Source of the DNA: Diploptera punctata
Lineage: Eukaryota > Arthropoda > Insecta > Blattodea > Blaberidae
Reading direction: 5' to 3'
NCBI GenBank assembly: GCA_030220185.1
Contig: JASPKZ010007543.1
Coordinates: forward strand, 45,001-109,000
DNA length: 64,000 nt
Shown here one piece after another: positions 20,086 through 31,317 of the stretch. Below the pieces are notes generated by a model. It was not told where the DNA came from, made no database searches, and saw only the letters and a list, made by a program, of their open reading frames with translations. The translations under genes and the position numbers were made by a program. Each line of letters starts with the position of its first letter. Position 1 is the first letter of the stretch.

Positions 20086-20146
20086 TTTGTTGTGAAACAT
20101 CGAACATTGTGACCGCTAGAGGGATTTTAAAATTTTCATTTCAGAT
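20086..20146 (-). repeat. Repeat Y fragment
   Basis: TTGTTGTGAAACATCGAACA, GACCGCTAGAGGG and the closing TTTCAG match the repeat at 35.6-35.7 kb and, in reverse, that at 27.4-27.6 kb. Confidence 0.65.
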
Positions 20147-20148
20147 TA

Positions 20149-20828
20149 AATAACTAACTGGCACTATCAAACCCCTAGCTTAATGGCCGCGCGGGCATAA
20201 GCTCTCAATACATCCCTATCCTGAGCTATTGTTTTCCAATTATCCCCTGTATAATCTACTTCCCTCAAATTATAGTTAATGTTATTCTCCCACCTCATTG
20301 TTGGTCTACCAACTGGCCGTTTTTCCTCTGGTTTTCCTACAAGAAGTTTCCATGCATGTCTTTCATTCCCCATTCGTGCCACATGTCCTGCCTATCGCAG
20401 TCTACGGGATTTAACTGTTCTTATTATATCTGGCTTCCTATAAAGACCATGTAGTTCATTGTTATCTAGTCTTCTCCATTCACCTGTCTGTTCATCTCTC
20501 TTTGGTCCAAAAATTTTCCTAAAAACTTTATTCTCAAATACTCGTAATCTTCTTTCCTCCCTTAAAGTAAGAGTCCATGTTTCGCATCCATATAATATAA
20601 CTGGTAGAATAATAGTTTTATATATTTTCAGTTTAATGTTTTCTGAAAGGAGTTGGGATGTCAAGATTCTCTGGAATGCATAATAGCACGGATTTCCAGA
20701 ATTGAGCCTATGTTTAATTCCTTTGTGCATCTCATTCCTATTTGTGATTATTGTTCCTAGGTATTTGAATTCAGCCACTTCCTCAAAATTTCCCTCATTT
20801 TTCGTCAGCTGTCCATTTCCATTACATT
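20149..20828 (-). pseudogene. RTE, 5'-truncated copy
   Basis: Encodes in two frames the C-terminal about 220 residues: EFKYLGTIITNRNEMHKGIK, YGCETWTLTLREERR, and the final basic block (20167-20382). A stop or shift near 20390 separates the frames. The tail is reduced to ACTAACTGG. Confidence 0.9.
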
Positions 20829-21426
20829 AGCGTGTAACAGGCCCAATTACAATTTTTTGATAACGAACTACATTTTTACATTTATTCAGAATCCATTCCC
20901 CTTAATTAAAAAAAAACGGAGGGAAGTTGTGGGTAAATTTTCGTTGTAGAATTATTTGCTAAGTTAGATTGAGTTATAGGTTTGCACAATAAACCGTGTT
21001 GACTCTGCAATCAGAGTTAAGCTCTAAAATACGATAATTAGGAAGTAGGGGGAAATTAATTTGATGTTAGCCTTTAGGGTTCCTTTATCAACTAGTTACA
21101 AGCTACAAAGACGGGGGCCTTTATTAATTGAAATAATTCAGTGGGTTAACCGGGCCGGTGCCCATCCGATGGAAACCAGGCGGCACAGACGCTCAACTTT
21201 AGATTAACCACATTAAAGCATCCGCTAGTCTCTTGTTTATCCTCACTTAGAAACTCGATTCGAAAACAATTTCTAATAAATACCGCACCTACGCCCACTT
21301 GATAATGAATCTTAGTTTCTATGTGGCCTTGACATTATAGATTACGAAAGTTCCGAAATTTGACAGTAGATATCGCAAAGTTTTATTTTACCTGACCCTA
21401 GACCTGTTGTTAGCCTCTGTGATCTA

Positions 21427-21427
<1 letters not shown>
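20829..21427. other. No recognisable gene
   Basis: No domain-bearing frame or recognised repeat. Possible host intergenic sequence. Confidence 0.4.

Positions 21428-21494
<67 letters not shown>
21428..21494. repeat. (TAA)n microsatellite
   Basis: Uninterrupted trinucleotide tract of about 65 bp. Confidence 0.95.
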
Positions 21495-21495
<1 letters not shown>

Positions 21496-21719
21496 CAGTT
21501 AAGAGTGTTACATTTTGTAACACCCTATATGTAATAAATAATTAGTGACACAGTTTGCACATTTGTACTGTTCTAAATCAATGTAATGTTCATTGACCTG
21601 TATCGGTGGTTATAGATCAGTTAACATAACCAGATAGGGTTGTAAACACCCCTCATCATCCCCTTTATGGGGCATATCCAATACCTTAAACGTATCTATA
21701 TCATTCGCTTAAACTCCAA

Positions 21720-21850
21720 AAAAATGTTTAAACACCTAGGCGCATACACCAACAAGGAGAGGACACGCACTGTACGTCACCAAATTAAATAAAATTTTGT
21801 GAGATTAAAGAACAAGACCTACTGTTTAGAAAGTATGGAAGAAATTCTTT
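21720..21850 (+). repeat. Repeat, inverted partner of 23035-23185
   Basis: CACCTAGGCG..., GAGAGGACACGC and TTTTGTGAGATTAAAGAA occur here and, reversed, about 1.3 kb to the right. They may be ends of one element or two insertions. Confidence 0.6.
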
Positions 21851-21864
21851 TCTCAAAAATTCTT

Positions 21865-21865
<1 letters not shown>

Positions 21866-21945
<80 letters not shown>

Positions 21946-21969
21946 AATACTACTACTACTACTAACTAC

Positions 21970-22015
<46 letters not shown>

Positions 22016-22070
22016 GATGATGATGATCATGATAATAATGATGATGATGATAATGATAATAATGTTATTG

Positions 22071-22130
<60 letters not shown>

Positions 22131-22150
22131 GTAATAATAATGTATTAATA
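21866..22150. repeat. Compound AAT/ATG/ACT microsatellite
   Basis: Nearly 300 bp of AAT repeats with islands of TAC, ATG and GAT motifs. Confidence 0.95.
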
Positions 22151-22199
22151 ATGATAATAATAAAAAAATAATAATAATAAAATATATGAAAATTAAAAA

Positions 22200-22256
22200 A
22201 AAATTCTTCTTCTCCTTCTCACAGTTTAGGCTTATTTACTGGCCTGTTCCGGCTCC
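22200..22256 (-). mobile_element. LINE-B 3' end fragment
   Basis: TTTAGGCTTATTTACTGGCC and TGTTCCGGCTCCAAATTGCT match 49.75-49.82 kb in the same orientation. Confidence 0.7.
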
Positions 22257-22277
22257 AAATTGCTGCTGTAAAAAAGA

Positions 22278-22790
22278 AGATAATCTTAGAAAATTAACCA
22301 ATAGAACAAGTGGTAAGATATAACTTCCTAGGTTGCGAAATATCATACACATCGTAAACAGATATAAATAACAAACTAAATAAGTTTAATTATATAACAG
22401 GAACACTACAAATAACTTTGAAAGATAAAGTCAGCAAATACTCTATAATTAATTTCTTCTTCTTCTTCTTTAGTAGACGACTACAACCTCATTGAAGTTT
22501 TGGCCTCCTCAACAATTTTTCTCCACCTAGATCTATCCTGGATACAGACTGGCCAATTTCCAATTTTCATATCTAATATATCTTTTATAACATCATCCTG
22601 CCATCTGTTTTTGGGCGTCCAGCTGTTCTGGTGCATATTGGTTTCCATTTGCTTATTCTTCTTACATGCTTGTCTTCCTGCATTCTACTATAATGAAATT
22701 ATACAAGACAATGACAGTTCCTATTCTTACTTATGGATCCGAAACATGGACAGTGACAACACAACAATCTGCCAGGATACAAGCTGCTGA
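22278..22790 (+). pseudogene. LINE-B reverse transcriptase fragment, split by another LINE
   Basis: The left part (22278-22442) shares AATAAGTTTAATTATATAAC with 9.42 kb. The right part (22687-22790) continues with YKTMTVPILTYGSETWTVTT. Between them lies a reverse-oriented LINE-C fragment. No catalytic motifs remain. Confidence 0.75.
22443..22686 (-). pseudogene. LINE-C type C-terminal fragment nested in LINE-B
   Basis: Minus-strand reading gives a basic end (KPICTRTAGRPKTDGRM) followed by RIDLGGE-like residues and an AAG/AAT tail. It interrupts the LINE-B copy exactly between its two halves. Confidence 0.6.
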
Positions 22791-22854
22791 AAAAAATAAA
22801 TATAAAAATATAAATATAAATAAATACCAAGCATTATTAAAAAGAAATAAAACT

Positions 22855-22930
22855 GAACAAGATTCGAACCTGGAACATCTACATGACGGTCCTGCGTCTA
22901 TGTACATGAGCTACGCCGTCACACAGTATG
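22855..22930 (-). tRNA. tRNA-like SINE head
   Basis: Reverse complement reads GACGGCGTAGCTCATGTACA (A-box region) and later CAGGTTCGAATC (B box), about 50 bp apart. The acceptor stem is weak. Probably the head of a further SINE family; the body is AT-rich. Confidence 0.5.
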
Positions 22931-23034
22931 TAGGTCTAGTTCTTTTTATAGGCACCTAAAGGAAATATGTTACAAATAATTGCTAATATTTTCGAAGCAA
23001 ATGGATTTATCCCCCTAAATCAGGTATAATTTTG

Positions 23035-23185
23035 AAAAGTAGGTCTTCTTCTTTAATCTCACAAAATTGTATTAATTAAAACATTTTTTCTGGAAAGAAT
23101 TATAGCAAATTTTTATGAATTTATTCTCTTGTAAGCTTCACACGTCTCTGCAGGGACACGCCCCCCCTAGGTGTTAAAAGTAAAG
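23035..23185 (-). repeat. Repeat, inverted partner of 21720-21850
   Basis: AGGTCTTCTTCTTTAATCTC, ACAAAATTGTATTAATT and CCTAGGTGTT in reverse relative to the left copy. A long C run (ACGCCCCCCCTAGG) is present here only. Confidence 0.6.
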
Positions 23186-24060
23186 TCTGTAAGAGGAAGG
23201 CGATAAAGAACACAAAGGCTATTTAAAGAATGGGCAGAAACGCTAATTGAAAAGGTTGGCAATTCTGACTTTGTAGTGGATGCGTGATGGGGATTGACGT
23301 GCGGTAATTTCCGGGCACGCACGCCCTCACTCCGGGGCTTCTTATTATATCCGTCACCTACCCTCTAGCAACCCCTTCTAAACTTTTTACTTCAAGCCTT
23401 GTTAATTACTGCAAAGTGCTAATTCTATTAGCTACTTCATTCAGTAACAATTTTAAATTCAAGAATCTCTTCGTCATTTAGAGAATTGCTATCGCTGACT
23501 GAATGCAAAGGGGAATCCCACATTAACTACTGTACTCGCAGTGAAAGGATGTCCCCATACCATTAGCTCGTGATGACGTGGCGATAGTTGTACCGTTGTA
23601 CTACACATAACAAATTAGATTTAGATTTAAATTAAACAAAATATATATTCCGTAAATCACTGTGCAAAGCCTTTAATGCATTTTTCATGCTATCCTATGG
23701 CTGTTACAGCTCAACTCGGCATCTGCCTCGCTTTGTGGGGTTTCTTAACCAAATTAACGAGTCATTTTTTACATCTTACCTCTTATTTTTTGTTTCTTTA
23801 AACATGGGAACTAGTTTTCAAGAGAAACACCTCTCTCATTTTCAACCGACATTATGACTACCGGATTTTCGTTGGAATATCCATCAATAGTGTTGCCATC
23901 TGGTGTTGATTTGATGAAGTTCGAGATGAGGAATCTCGAAATTCATGGATCTAAATTTGTTCTTCCGAATATATATCTTCTCCCAAATTGTAAATTCTAA
24001 AGGTTTTTCCAAATAATCAATTGAGTTGGTGTTTACTTGATGAAAATCCATATTTATTAA
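23186..24060. other. No recognisable gene
   Basis: Mixed-composition sequence with no long frame and no recognised repeat. Confidence 0.4.
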
Positions 24061-24117
24061 TTAAATAAAAATAAAACGTAGTTTTATTTGATTTTCATAT
24101 GTATTATATAATTCAGT

Positions 24118-24151
24118 GACAGCTGTTTCGGTACACTGTACCTTTCGATCC
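24118..24151 (-). ncRNA. Degenerate hammerhead-like motif (PLE-type)
   Basis: On the minus strand stem II is perfect (GGTAC AGT GTACC), followed by GAAAC, AGCT and GTC, the expected downstream half of a hammerhead. The upstream CUGANGA box is decayed to ATCGAAA. Confidence 0.5.
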
Positions 24152-24300
24152 AAATTTTGAAATTTTACATATTTGTGATAAGGGTAAGAAGTTAGATCTT
24201 TTTGAGGCTGTAGAAATTAATAAATTTAAAAGTAGTAAAAAAACTGTTAAATTCTCAACTTGATTTGAATGAATCCCCTTTGTTAAATTAAAAAAATTAA
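24152..24300 (+). pseudogene. Penelope-like element, nuclease C-terminal fragment
   Basis: The plus strand reads NFEILHICDKGKKLDLFEAV then EINKFKSSKKT, the 'H..KG..LD..E..EI.K' pattern that follows the GIY-YIG motif in PLEs. A one-base shift then gives NSQLDLNESPLLN. The hammerhead-like motif just upstream lies on the opposite strand, as expected if PLE flanks are inverted. Confidence 0.6.
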
Positions 24301-24417
24301 ATAAATATTGTTGTATTGTTGCTTAGATCAGTTGGAACACAATTCATAGTTTTTCCAAATGTTTTAAAAGTTGGGATTCTTTTTCAATTTTATGATTCTC
24401 CAATAAACAATATAGAA

Positions 24418-24860
24418 AAAGTGAAGACATTGGGAACAAAATAGGTAAATTTAATTACATGTGTGGCATTATAGAACGAAGTCTCAAGGGAACCACATAA
24501 AGAGATACTTTTAAAATTTTATAAAACAATGGCGGTTCCAAAACTACTATATGGATCGGAACACTGGGTCTTAACCAAAAACCAGCAACGAAGAATAAAA
24601 ACTTCAGAAATACATTTTTTGAGGGGTGTGGCTATACAATAACAGATCGGAAACATGAATACTCGTAATTATATATTGCAACCGACCAGAAAGAAGAAAA
24701 AAGGGTGACCAAAATTAACATGAAAGGAAAGCATGAGGATAGCAATGCAAGCAAGAGGGTTAAGCATTTAAGATACCCAAGATAGTTGGCTTTGGTAGTT
24801 GGCACGGGAAGACGACAGCAGCTGTAAAAATCCTGAAGATAGATAGATAGATAAATATAT
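24418..24860 (+). pseudogene. LINE-C fragment with GATA tail
   Basis: The frames read VPKLLYGSEHWVLTKNQQRR, then after shifts KKGRPKLTWKESMRIAMQAR, then a (GATA)n tail. In reverse it matches 60.79-61.13 kb, whose tail is the long TATC tract. Confidence 0.75.
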
Positions 24861-24880
24861 TCAAGCTATTAGGTAGGATG

Positions 24881-25225
24881 TCCCGCGCCGTAGCCGAGTG
24901 GTTAAGGCAGGAAGCCTTGGCGCAGAGCTACGGGACTTGCGCTGGTTCGAGTCCTCACGGGGGAAGAAATTTCCTCATGTTATTTCGGCCAGTTTGAGAC
25001 CGGTGCCCACCCAGCATCGTGAGGCATTTGGGTAGCTACAATAAGTAGCGGTTCCAGGTTGAGAAGACCACCTATAACGGTTGGCGGTTTCGACATGCTG
25101 ACCACATGTCACCCCTACACTGGCTAATTATCATCTATCTCTGTGATTGACACAGGTGGATGTGAGGCCAGCAACCAGCTGGTAGGCTAAGGGCCTTGTA
25201 GTCCTGTAGCGCCATGGAAAAAAAT
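24881..25225 (+). mobile_element. SINE-B, tRNA-derived SINE
   Basis: The head TCCCGCGCCGTAGCCGAGTG with A box TAGCCGAGTGG and B box GGTTCGAGTCC resembles a class II (Leu/Ser-type) tRNA with a long variable arm. The body contains TTTCGGCCAGT, GGTGCCCACCCAGCATCGTG and the end GGTAGGCTAAGGGCCTTGTA. It has three other copies in the window. A short TAGGAT repeat at both sides may be the target duplication. Confidence 0.9.
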
Positions 25226-25420
25226 AGATAGGATTGTATAATTCAGAGACGGATGGATGGACCACATCAATAGAATGGATAACAATAGAATTCCGAAACA
25301 GATTCTTCATTACAAACCACTAGGACGAAGAAATGTAGGATGATCCAGCAAAAGATGAATTCAAACATGAGATCGGAATAGAATATAATGTCTAATTCTT
25401 GATGATGCTGATGATAATGA
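25226..25420 (+). pseudogene. LINE-B/C 3' fragment
   Basis: Reads RIPKQILHYKPLGRRNVG in one frame, then GAGATCGGAATAGAATATA and a GATGATGCTGATG tail, the usual LINE-B end. Confidence 0.6.
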
Positions 25421-26015
25421 AATGTGAGTTTTTTAGTAACACCCTGTGTGTAAAGTTGGTGGACTATACTAGTGGATCAAGTGGAATAGCAATGAAGACG
25501 ATCTCCTATAGAAAATAAATCGTGAAATGTGATTAAATTGGTGGTCTTGTAATTTGGATCTCGTAGCAGTTTGAACCGAGCTTCCACAGAGTTACTAACT
25601 CTGCAGACTTTTTACTTAGCCGAAACTTCAATAAAGATCCCTCATTGCTACCAACTGCTGCGTCCGAACGGAATACTAATGCGATGTCCGTCTTGTTTAC
25701 AGGCACTGTAATCCCGGTCCACTAGATCGATTGCAATCAATCAGTAAAACCGCGAGCGAGCGTGAATTGAATCCAGTAGACCGTGGCCTCGTCATCATCA
25801 TTCATGGCCCACATTAATTAATAATACATACTAAATTTATTTACTCTCACTGCTTATAAATCAACACTATAGCTTCTAAATCCAGAGGCGCGATCATCAC
25901 GTATTCTGCTCCGCTTAGGTATGCATAACATGTTTCTAATGGGGACTTACAGATTGTGATAGATTACAATACCAATATTTTTTTTAATCTAGTTTTATTT
26001 ATGAATTATTTAACA
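25421..26015. other. No recognisable gene
   Basis: No long frame. One direct stretch is GC-richer (25650-25800), but I could not tie it to a repeat or gene. Confidence 0.4.
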
Positions 26016-26017
26016 AG

Positions 26018-26500
26018 GAAATGGACAGATAATGACACATGAGATAAATTTTGAAGAAGAGGCTGAATTCAAATACCTAACACTAAGAAATTGGGACTGG
26101 AAATAAATATCAATAAAACTAGATATATGGTCACACATAGAAAAACATTATATAATGGAAACTGACAGCTAATGACAAATGAAGGAAATTTTGAAGAAGT
26201 GGCTGATTTCAAATACCTGGGAACAATAATCACAAATAGGAACGAGGTGCATAGAGAGATTAAACATAGGCTCAATTCTGTAAATGCATGCTATTATGCA
26301 TTACAGGGACTCTTGACGTCCCAATTCCTTTAAAAAAAACGTTAAACAGAAAATATATAAAACCATTATTCTGGCAGTTATATTATTGCTATGGATGCGA
26401 AACATGGACTCTTATTTTAAGGGAGGAAAGTAGATTGTGATTATTTGAGAATAAAAATTTTAGGGAAATTTTTGGACCACTCAGATTCAACCCAGGAAGT
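26018..26500 (+). pseudogene. RTE fragment, rearranged
   Basis: GGACAGATAATGACACATGA through AATTCAAATACCTAA repeats part of what follows (GACAGCTAATGACAAATGAA through TTCAAATACCTGG), so a segment of the thumb region is partly duplicated. The copy ends near 26490 without the basic block or tail. Confidence 0.75.
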
Positions 26501-27009
26501 TATTGCGTGTTTGGAATAGGGAACTGGGTTGCCATTTTAACAGTATTTTCTTGAGAGGAATCCTTATATAAAACTGAAGATTGCAACACGGCAGGTACAT
26601 AGTTGTAAGTTGTAGCCGTCCAAGCCACCCCCTCTTAAAGAAAAAAACCAGTTACCACTTGTCACTGAGCTCGTGCGGATCTGTACTATCCTGTGTGAAA
26701 GTGTCGACTCTCATATTTACTATGAAACTAGGTTTAACATGCCGTAAAAGAAAAACTATGTTTTTTTTAAATGTTTAGTACATAGATTTGAAAAACGTAC
26801 TGCTAACCTTGCCGCTCCACCCCTCCTTAACAAACAAATACCGTTATTATGAGTTTGGCAACATCTACCCTCTGTACGTAAGAGGACACTGGCATAGCCC
26901 ATAAGGTCTGTAGTAACTTCCGGGGTTGAATTAGAGTATAGGTAAGCTTATTTACTTATATATGCCAACGAATGATATGTGGTCAGCACATCGTCTCAAT
27001 GACATCTAG
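26501..27009. other. No recognisable gene
   Basis: No domain-bearing frame or recognised repeat. Confidence 0.4.
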
Positions 27010-27262
27010 TAGGCAACTAAGGTATTTCTTGGATGGATGAAGTTCGGTTGAATTTTTCAGAAACGTCATTTTCTTCAGGCTTGCGGTTCTTGTACAAGCC
27101 TGAAAAACTTTAAACTCGGAACCGACGGTTTAGAGTCCATCTCGGTGGACCTAACCCTTGAATTTGTCTATCCTAAAAATCCATCGGCCCTGGCCGGGTT
27201 TGAACCCGCGACCTTGGGGACTAGAGGGAAGGAACTTAGTCACCAGACCACCGCAGCCGACT
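27010..27262 (-). mobile_element. SINE-D, tRNA-derived (single copy here)
   Basis: In reverse, the head AAGTCGGCTGCGGTGGTCTG and B box GGGTTCAAACCCGG lie about 45 bp apart. The body includes GTCCACCGAGATGGACTC and a region with TACAAGAACCGCAAGC. I see no second copy in the window, so the boundaries are approximate. Confidence 0.6.
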
Positions 27263-27339
27263 TGTATTGTTCTATAGGGGCCTATCTTCATACAGTATAG
27301 ATCTATATATAATACTTATGTATGGTGCATGTCAATACT

Positions 27340-27598
27340 GAACTCCTCCCAAACGACTGAACCTATTTTGATGATTTTTTTGTGTTTTTGAGTGGGTCCC
27401 AGGACGGTTTAGATTCACAATTGGATCCTCCAAAAAAATTAGGTGTAGGAGTTCACCTGAAGTGAAAATTTAAAATTCGCTCTAGCTGTCACAATTTTCA
27501 ATGTTTCACAACGAAACTCAGTATATCATACTAAAATAAACCGAGGTAGGTATTATCAAAACCTGAGCGGAATCAGACAATTAGAAGTGGAGGTTTAC
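27340..27598 (+). repeat. Repeat Y
   Basis: Shares GGTGTAGGAGTTCACCTGAA with the window end (63.94 kb) and, in reverse, AACGAAACTCAGTATATCAT with 35.63-35.66 kb. Anonymous, non-coding. Confidence 0.7.
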
Positions 27599-28040
27599 CT
27601 GAAATCCGAAATTACAATATCTATGTCTAGAGCATGGAACTCACTTCCCAGTCATGTCAGGGACTGTCAATCGCTATCATTATTTAAATATAAATTAACT
27701 AATATCTTAAGTTCGACACAATGAAAACATTAACTACATAACAACTATATACAGCGTTCTATAAATAATCATCTAGGAAGCTACTTACTTTATTTTATAT
27801 CATTTTAATTTTATTATATTCTTTGTTTTTGTTAGTATTAGCTAGTATTAGATCACATCATCATTGTATTTTGTTTAGTCTGTATTTTAATATCTTAAAA
27901 TTGTAATATGTATGTAATTTTTGTATAATTTTACTATTCGCTGGTTGAGTGGAAGAGAAGGCCTTATGGCCTTAACTCTGCCAGCTAAAATAAAGAATTA
28001 TTATTATAATTATTATTATTATTATTATTCTTATTATTAT
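27599..28040 (+). pseudogene. CR1-like LINE 3' end
   Basis: Begins with the C-terminal reading MSRAWNSLPSHVRDC (compare SWNLLPQDIR in the full copy). It continues into the 3' UTR, the palindromic signal (GAAGGCCTTATGGCCTTAAC) and an ATT tail. 5'-truncated. Confidence 0.88.
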
Positions 28041-28041
28041 A

Positions 28042-28705
28042 ATATATGTGAACAATATAATCTCAAAATATCCATAGAAAAAACTAAGGTAATGGCATTC
28101 CAAGGGAAAAATCAAATCAGATCCAAAATAGTAATAGGAAACAAAACTCATAGAACAAGTGAGCCATCTCAATTATCTAGGATGTGACATTTCATTTAAT
28201 TATGATAATGATATAACTAATAAAATAGCAAAATTCCAGGGAATATGTGGTACGATAAAACGATCACTAAATAACAAAACAACAAGAGAGACCCAATTGA
28301 AATTTTGCAAAACGTTTGCAGTACCCGTACTGTTCTATGGTTCAGAAGCCTGAATACATAAAAAACAAGATCTAAGTAGGATAACGGCGGCAGAAATGAA
28401 ATTTTTAAGATCTGTTAAAGGGTGCACTGAGGAAGACAGAATCAAGCACACTTAAATAGACAGGAACTTGAAATATTTGCAATAACTGATAAAATAGATA
28501 CATATAGACAAAAATGGAAGCAACACATAGACAGAATGAATGAAGATAGATATCCAAAACAAATAACAAAATACAAACCTAAAGGCACCCGAGATGTGGG
28601 CAGACCTAGAAAGAGATGGGCTGAAGTCGGAACGGGTCAACAGACCTAATCCATGAATGCAGATGATGATGTTGATTATTATTATTATTATTATTATTAT
28701 TATGT
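28042..28705 (+). pseudogene. LINE-B reverse transcriptase fragment
   Basis: Reads QYNLKISIEKTKVMAFQGKN (region after the catalytic YADD), HLNYLGCDISFNYDN, then VPVLFYGSEA. Several stops follow, then the basic tail KAPEMWADLERDG in a shifted frame and a (ATT)n end. Its start coincides with the ATT tail of the preceding CR1-like copy, suggesting integration into the microsatellite. Confidence 0.8.
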
Positions 28706-29137
28706 GGCACAATTAAACGCACTTTATTGAATAAGACTAGAAAATAAACTATTTTGAAGTTTTACAAAGTATTGGCAGTTCCATCTCTTATCTATGGATG
28801 TGAAACCTGGACACTAACAAAGGCAGATAGTAAACAAATAGAGGCTGCTGAAATGAAGATGTTGAGAGCAATAGCAGGATACCAAAGGACCGATAAAAAG
28901 AAAACGAAGATATGAGAACAGAACTTAATATATTTAATCTCTGTGAAAGAATAACATATTACCAAAATGCTTATCTTCAGCACGTATTACGAATGAATGA
29001 ACAGCGCATACCAAGAAGAATGTATAATTATAAACCAAAAGGGAGAAGAACGTTGGGAAGACCATTGAAGAGATGGAAGGACCAATTCGACCTATATTGA
29101 GATCGGAACAGGCCATTGGACCTAATTATTGTTGTTG

Positions 29138-29195
<58 letters not shown>
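28706..29195 (+). pseudogene. LINE-B fragment with (ATT)n tail
   Basis: Reads VPSLIYGCETWTLTKADSK and EAAEMKMLRAIAGYQRTDKK, then after shifts QRIPRRMYNYKPKGRRTLGR and RPLKRWKDQFDLY. The tail is about 65 bp of ATT. It directly follows another LINE-B copy. Confidence 0.85.
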
Positions 29196-29196
<1 letters not shown>

Positions 29197-29198
<2 letters not shown>

Positions 29199-29548
29199 CG
29201 ATTCCGATTGAGGGTCTTTCCACTTTTCAGCGGTTGCCCTTTTACCAGCCGGCTGCTGGCCCTTCACTTCCACATGTGTCAATCACAGAGGTAGATGATC
29301 AACAGCCAGTGTAGGGGTGACATGTGGTTAGCATGTCGAGTCCCCCAGCCGTTATAGCTCGTTTTCTCTACCTGGAGCTGCTACGTATTGTAGCTACCCA
29401 AATTTATCATGATGTTGGGTGGGCACCGGTCCCATACTGGCCGAAATACCATGAGGAAATGTCTTCCCCCATGGAGACTCGAACCAGCGTAAGTCCCGTA
29501 GCTCTGCGCCAAGGCTTCCTACCTTAACCGCTCGGCTACGGCGCGGGA

Positions 29549-29550
<2 letters not shown>
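29197..29550 (-). mobile_element. SINE-B
   Basis: Full reverse copy: tail CCGATTCCGATTGAGGGTCT at left and head CTCGGCTACGGCGCGGGAC at right, with the B box as GACTCGAACCAGCG. ATT tracts sit on both sides (29128-29195 and 29550-29585). Confidence 0.9.
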
Positions 29551-29579
<29 letters not shown>

Positions 29580-29669
29580 GTTATTAAAAACTGACTAGTA
29601 AACGCCATGTTTGATTCATCTAAGAGTAGGGGTATGCCATACAATTTAATGAATCTTTTATATTTAATT

Positions 29670-29708
29670 TATTTTGGTGTAGCAACGCACCATCGGCTAT
29701 CAGCTAGT
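29670..29708 (+). mobile_element. Helitron-like 3' terminus
   Basis: A GGTG/CACC hairpin (29676-29691) followed by ATCGGCTATCAGCTAGT. The arrangement (short hairpin, about 12 nt, CTAG before T) is that of Helitron ends and matches the end at 59.52 kb. Confidence 0.5.
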
Positions 29709-30162
29709 TTCTTATAAACCTGCGATCTAATGTTATTTTATAAACAGATTTTATTATTAATTTATTAGTTAAAAAAACAAGTTAGGACTAGATTGTAGAC
29801 TGGCGAAATAGAGGTTGTGAATTTGGAAGGTGTGTATGTGTTAGGGGATTAATTTCTTGCAGGTGTTGTACATGAGCGCCATGTTGGAGTAAATTTTGCA
29901 GGAAGGAATAACACTACTTCCTACCAAATATACGCATGCGCGAGTTTGGTTCTATGTCACTTAGTTTTGAAAAGGGATAGGAAGAGACTTCACACAACTT
30001 AAGGCAGTAACAGAAAGTCCCTCCTTCTCCACGTTTAAAAGAACACGTCGTGTTCACACTTGGGCTATTTACGTTAAGCTTGTACAGTCCATGCCATAAC
30101 AGCTTAACCCAGGACCACTCGATAATAAATAGTTCTTAGCCAATTCTGAAAGAATTAACCTA
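29709..30162. other. No recognisable gene
   Basis: No long frame. Moderate GC, nothing recognised. Confidence 0.4.
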
Positions 30163-30166
30163 TTAA

Positions 30167-30386
30167 CCCTTAAATTCGTAATGTATCCTTTTGGATACAT
30201 CAGTTGGTTCAATTAATGTAATATTTTTAATAAATTAGAAGAAAACGAACAAAAATAAACCACTTAAATATGTGTCTAATTATACAATATACTTAATAAT
30301 AACAGTTATATAAGATTCCGTTTTCACTGCGGTCCGCCACATTCAAATAACTAAGAGAAGAAATTTGTGTTTTGCCAATTTAAGGG
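30167..30386. mobile_element. piggyBac-like MITE, 220 bp, second copy
   Basis: TTAA at 30163-30166 and 30387-30390. The ends are CCCTTAAATTCGTAATG and GCCAATTTAAGGG. Opposite orientation to the copy at 19431, same length. Confidence 0.88.
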
Positions 30387-30390
30387 TTAA

Positions 30391-30760
30391 GGTTGTTCTC
30401 CATTGAATCTTGGATTACCACTACCAAACAAGAAAGTAAAATCCAAGCAGCCGAGATGAAATTTTTAAGAAGAGTAAAAGGTTGCACTAGAATGGACCAG
30501 ATAAGAAACGAGGATATCCGTGAAGAACTGCAGATCTGCTCCATAAAAGAAAATATATTTAACAACAAGATACAGTGGAAAGAACATGTAGAAAGAATGG
30601 AAGAAAGAAGATTACCAAATAAAATCTTCCATTATTTTCCAAGAGGAAGAAGAGATGTCAGACGTCCTCGGAAGAGATTGTCTTAGACCTATTAGTGAAG
30701 ACGGAACAGGCAACTCTTGCCTAAACCAGGAAGTGAAGATGATGAGGTTGTTCTCGTGAA
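30391..30760 (+). pseudogene. LINE-B fragment
   Basis: Reads SIESWITTTKQESKIQAAEM, FLRRVKGCTRMDQIRNEDI and a basic end RRLPNKIFHYFPRGRRDVR. It starts right at the TTAA of the MITE, so the MITE replaced or disrupted its upstream part. Confidence 0.8.
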
Positions 30761-30825
30761 AATATTATTGAAGAGTTTTGTTAGTATTAGTTATTGTCTG
30801 TCCAACGGGTCTGTGCCCCCGTAAG

Positions 30826-30846
30826 ATAATAATAATAATAATAATA

Positions 30847-30903
<57 letters not shown>
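30826..30903. repeat. (AAT)n microsatellite
   Basis: AAT tract forming the 3' tail, in reverse, of the CR1-like copy at its right. Confidence 0.9.
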
Positions 30904-30904
<1 letters not shown>

Positions 30905-30908
<4 letters not shown>

Positions 30909-31094
30909 TATTTATTCTGGCAGAGTTAAGGCCATAAGGCCCTCTCTTCCACTCAACCAGCACAAATACAAATAAATATTTGACAAATATAGATGTACAC
31001 TATACTAATTATAAACAGTTAAAGATACAATAAATGTAGCAATGTAAATGTCATGTACAAACAACATTTTATAGGGTAATAACAATAATGATAC

Positions 31095-31131
<37 letters not shown>

Positions 31132-31317
31132 TATTTATTCTGGCAGAGTTAAGGCCATAAGGCCCTCTCTTCCACTCAACCAGCACAAATACAAATAAAT
31201 ATTTGACAAATATAGATATACACTATACTAATTATAAACAGTTAAAGATACAATAAATGTAGCAATGTAAATGTCATGTACAAACAACATTTTATAGGGT
31301 AATAACAATAATGATAC

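Noticed and set aside
29128..29195. Repeated ATT units considered as a CRISPR-like array
   Set aside because: No spacers; plain microsatellite, and the DNA is eukaryotic.
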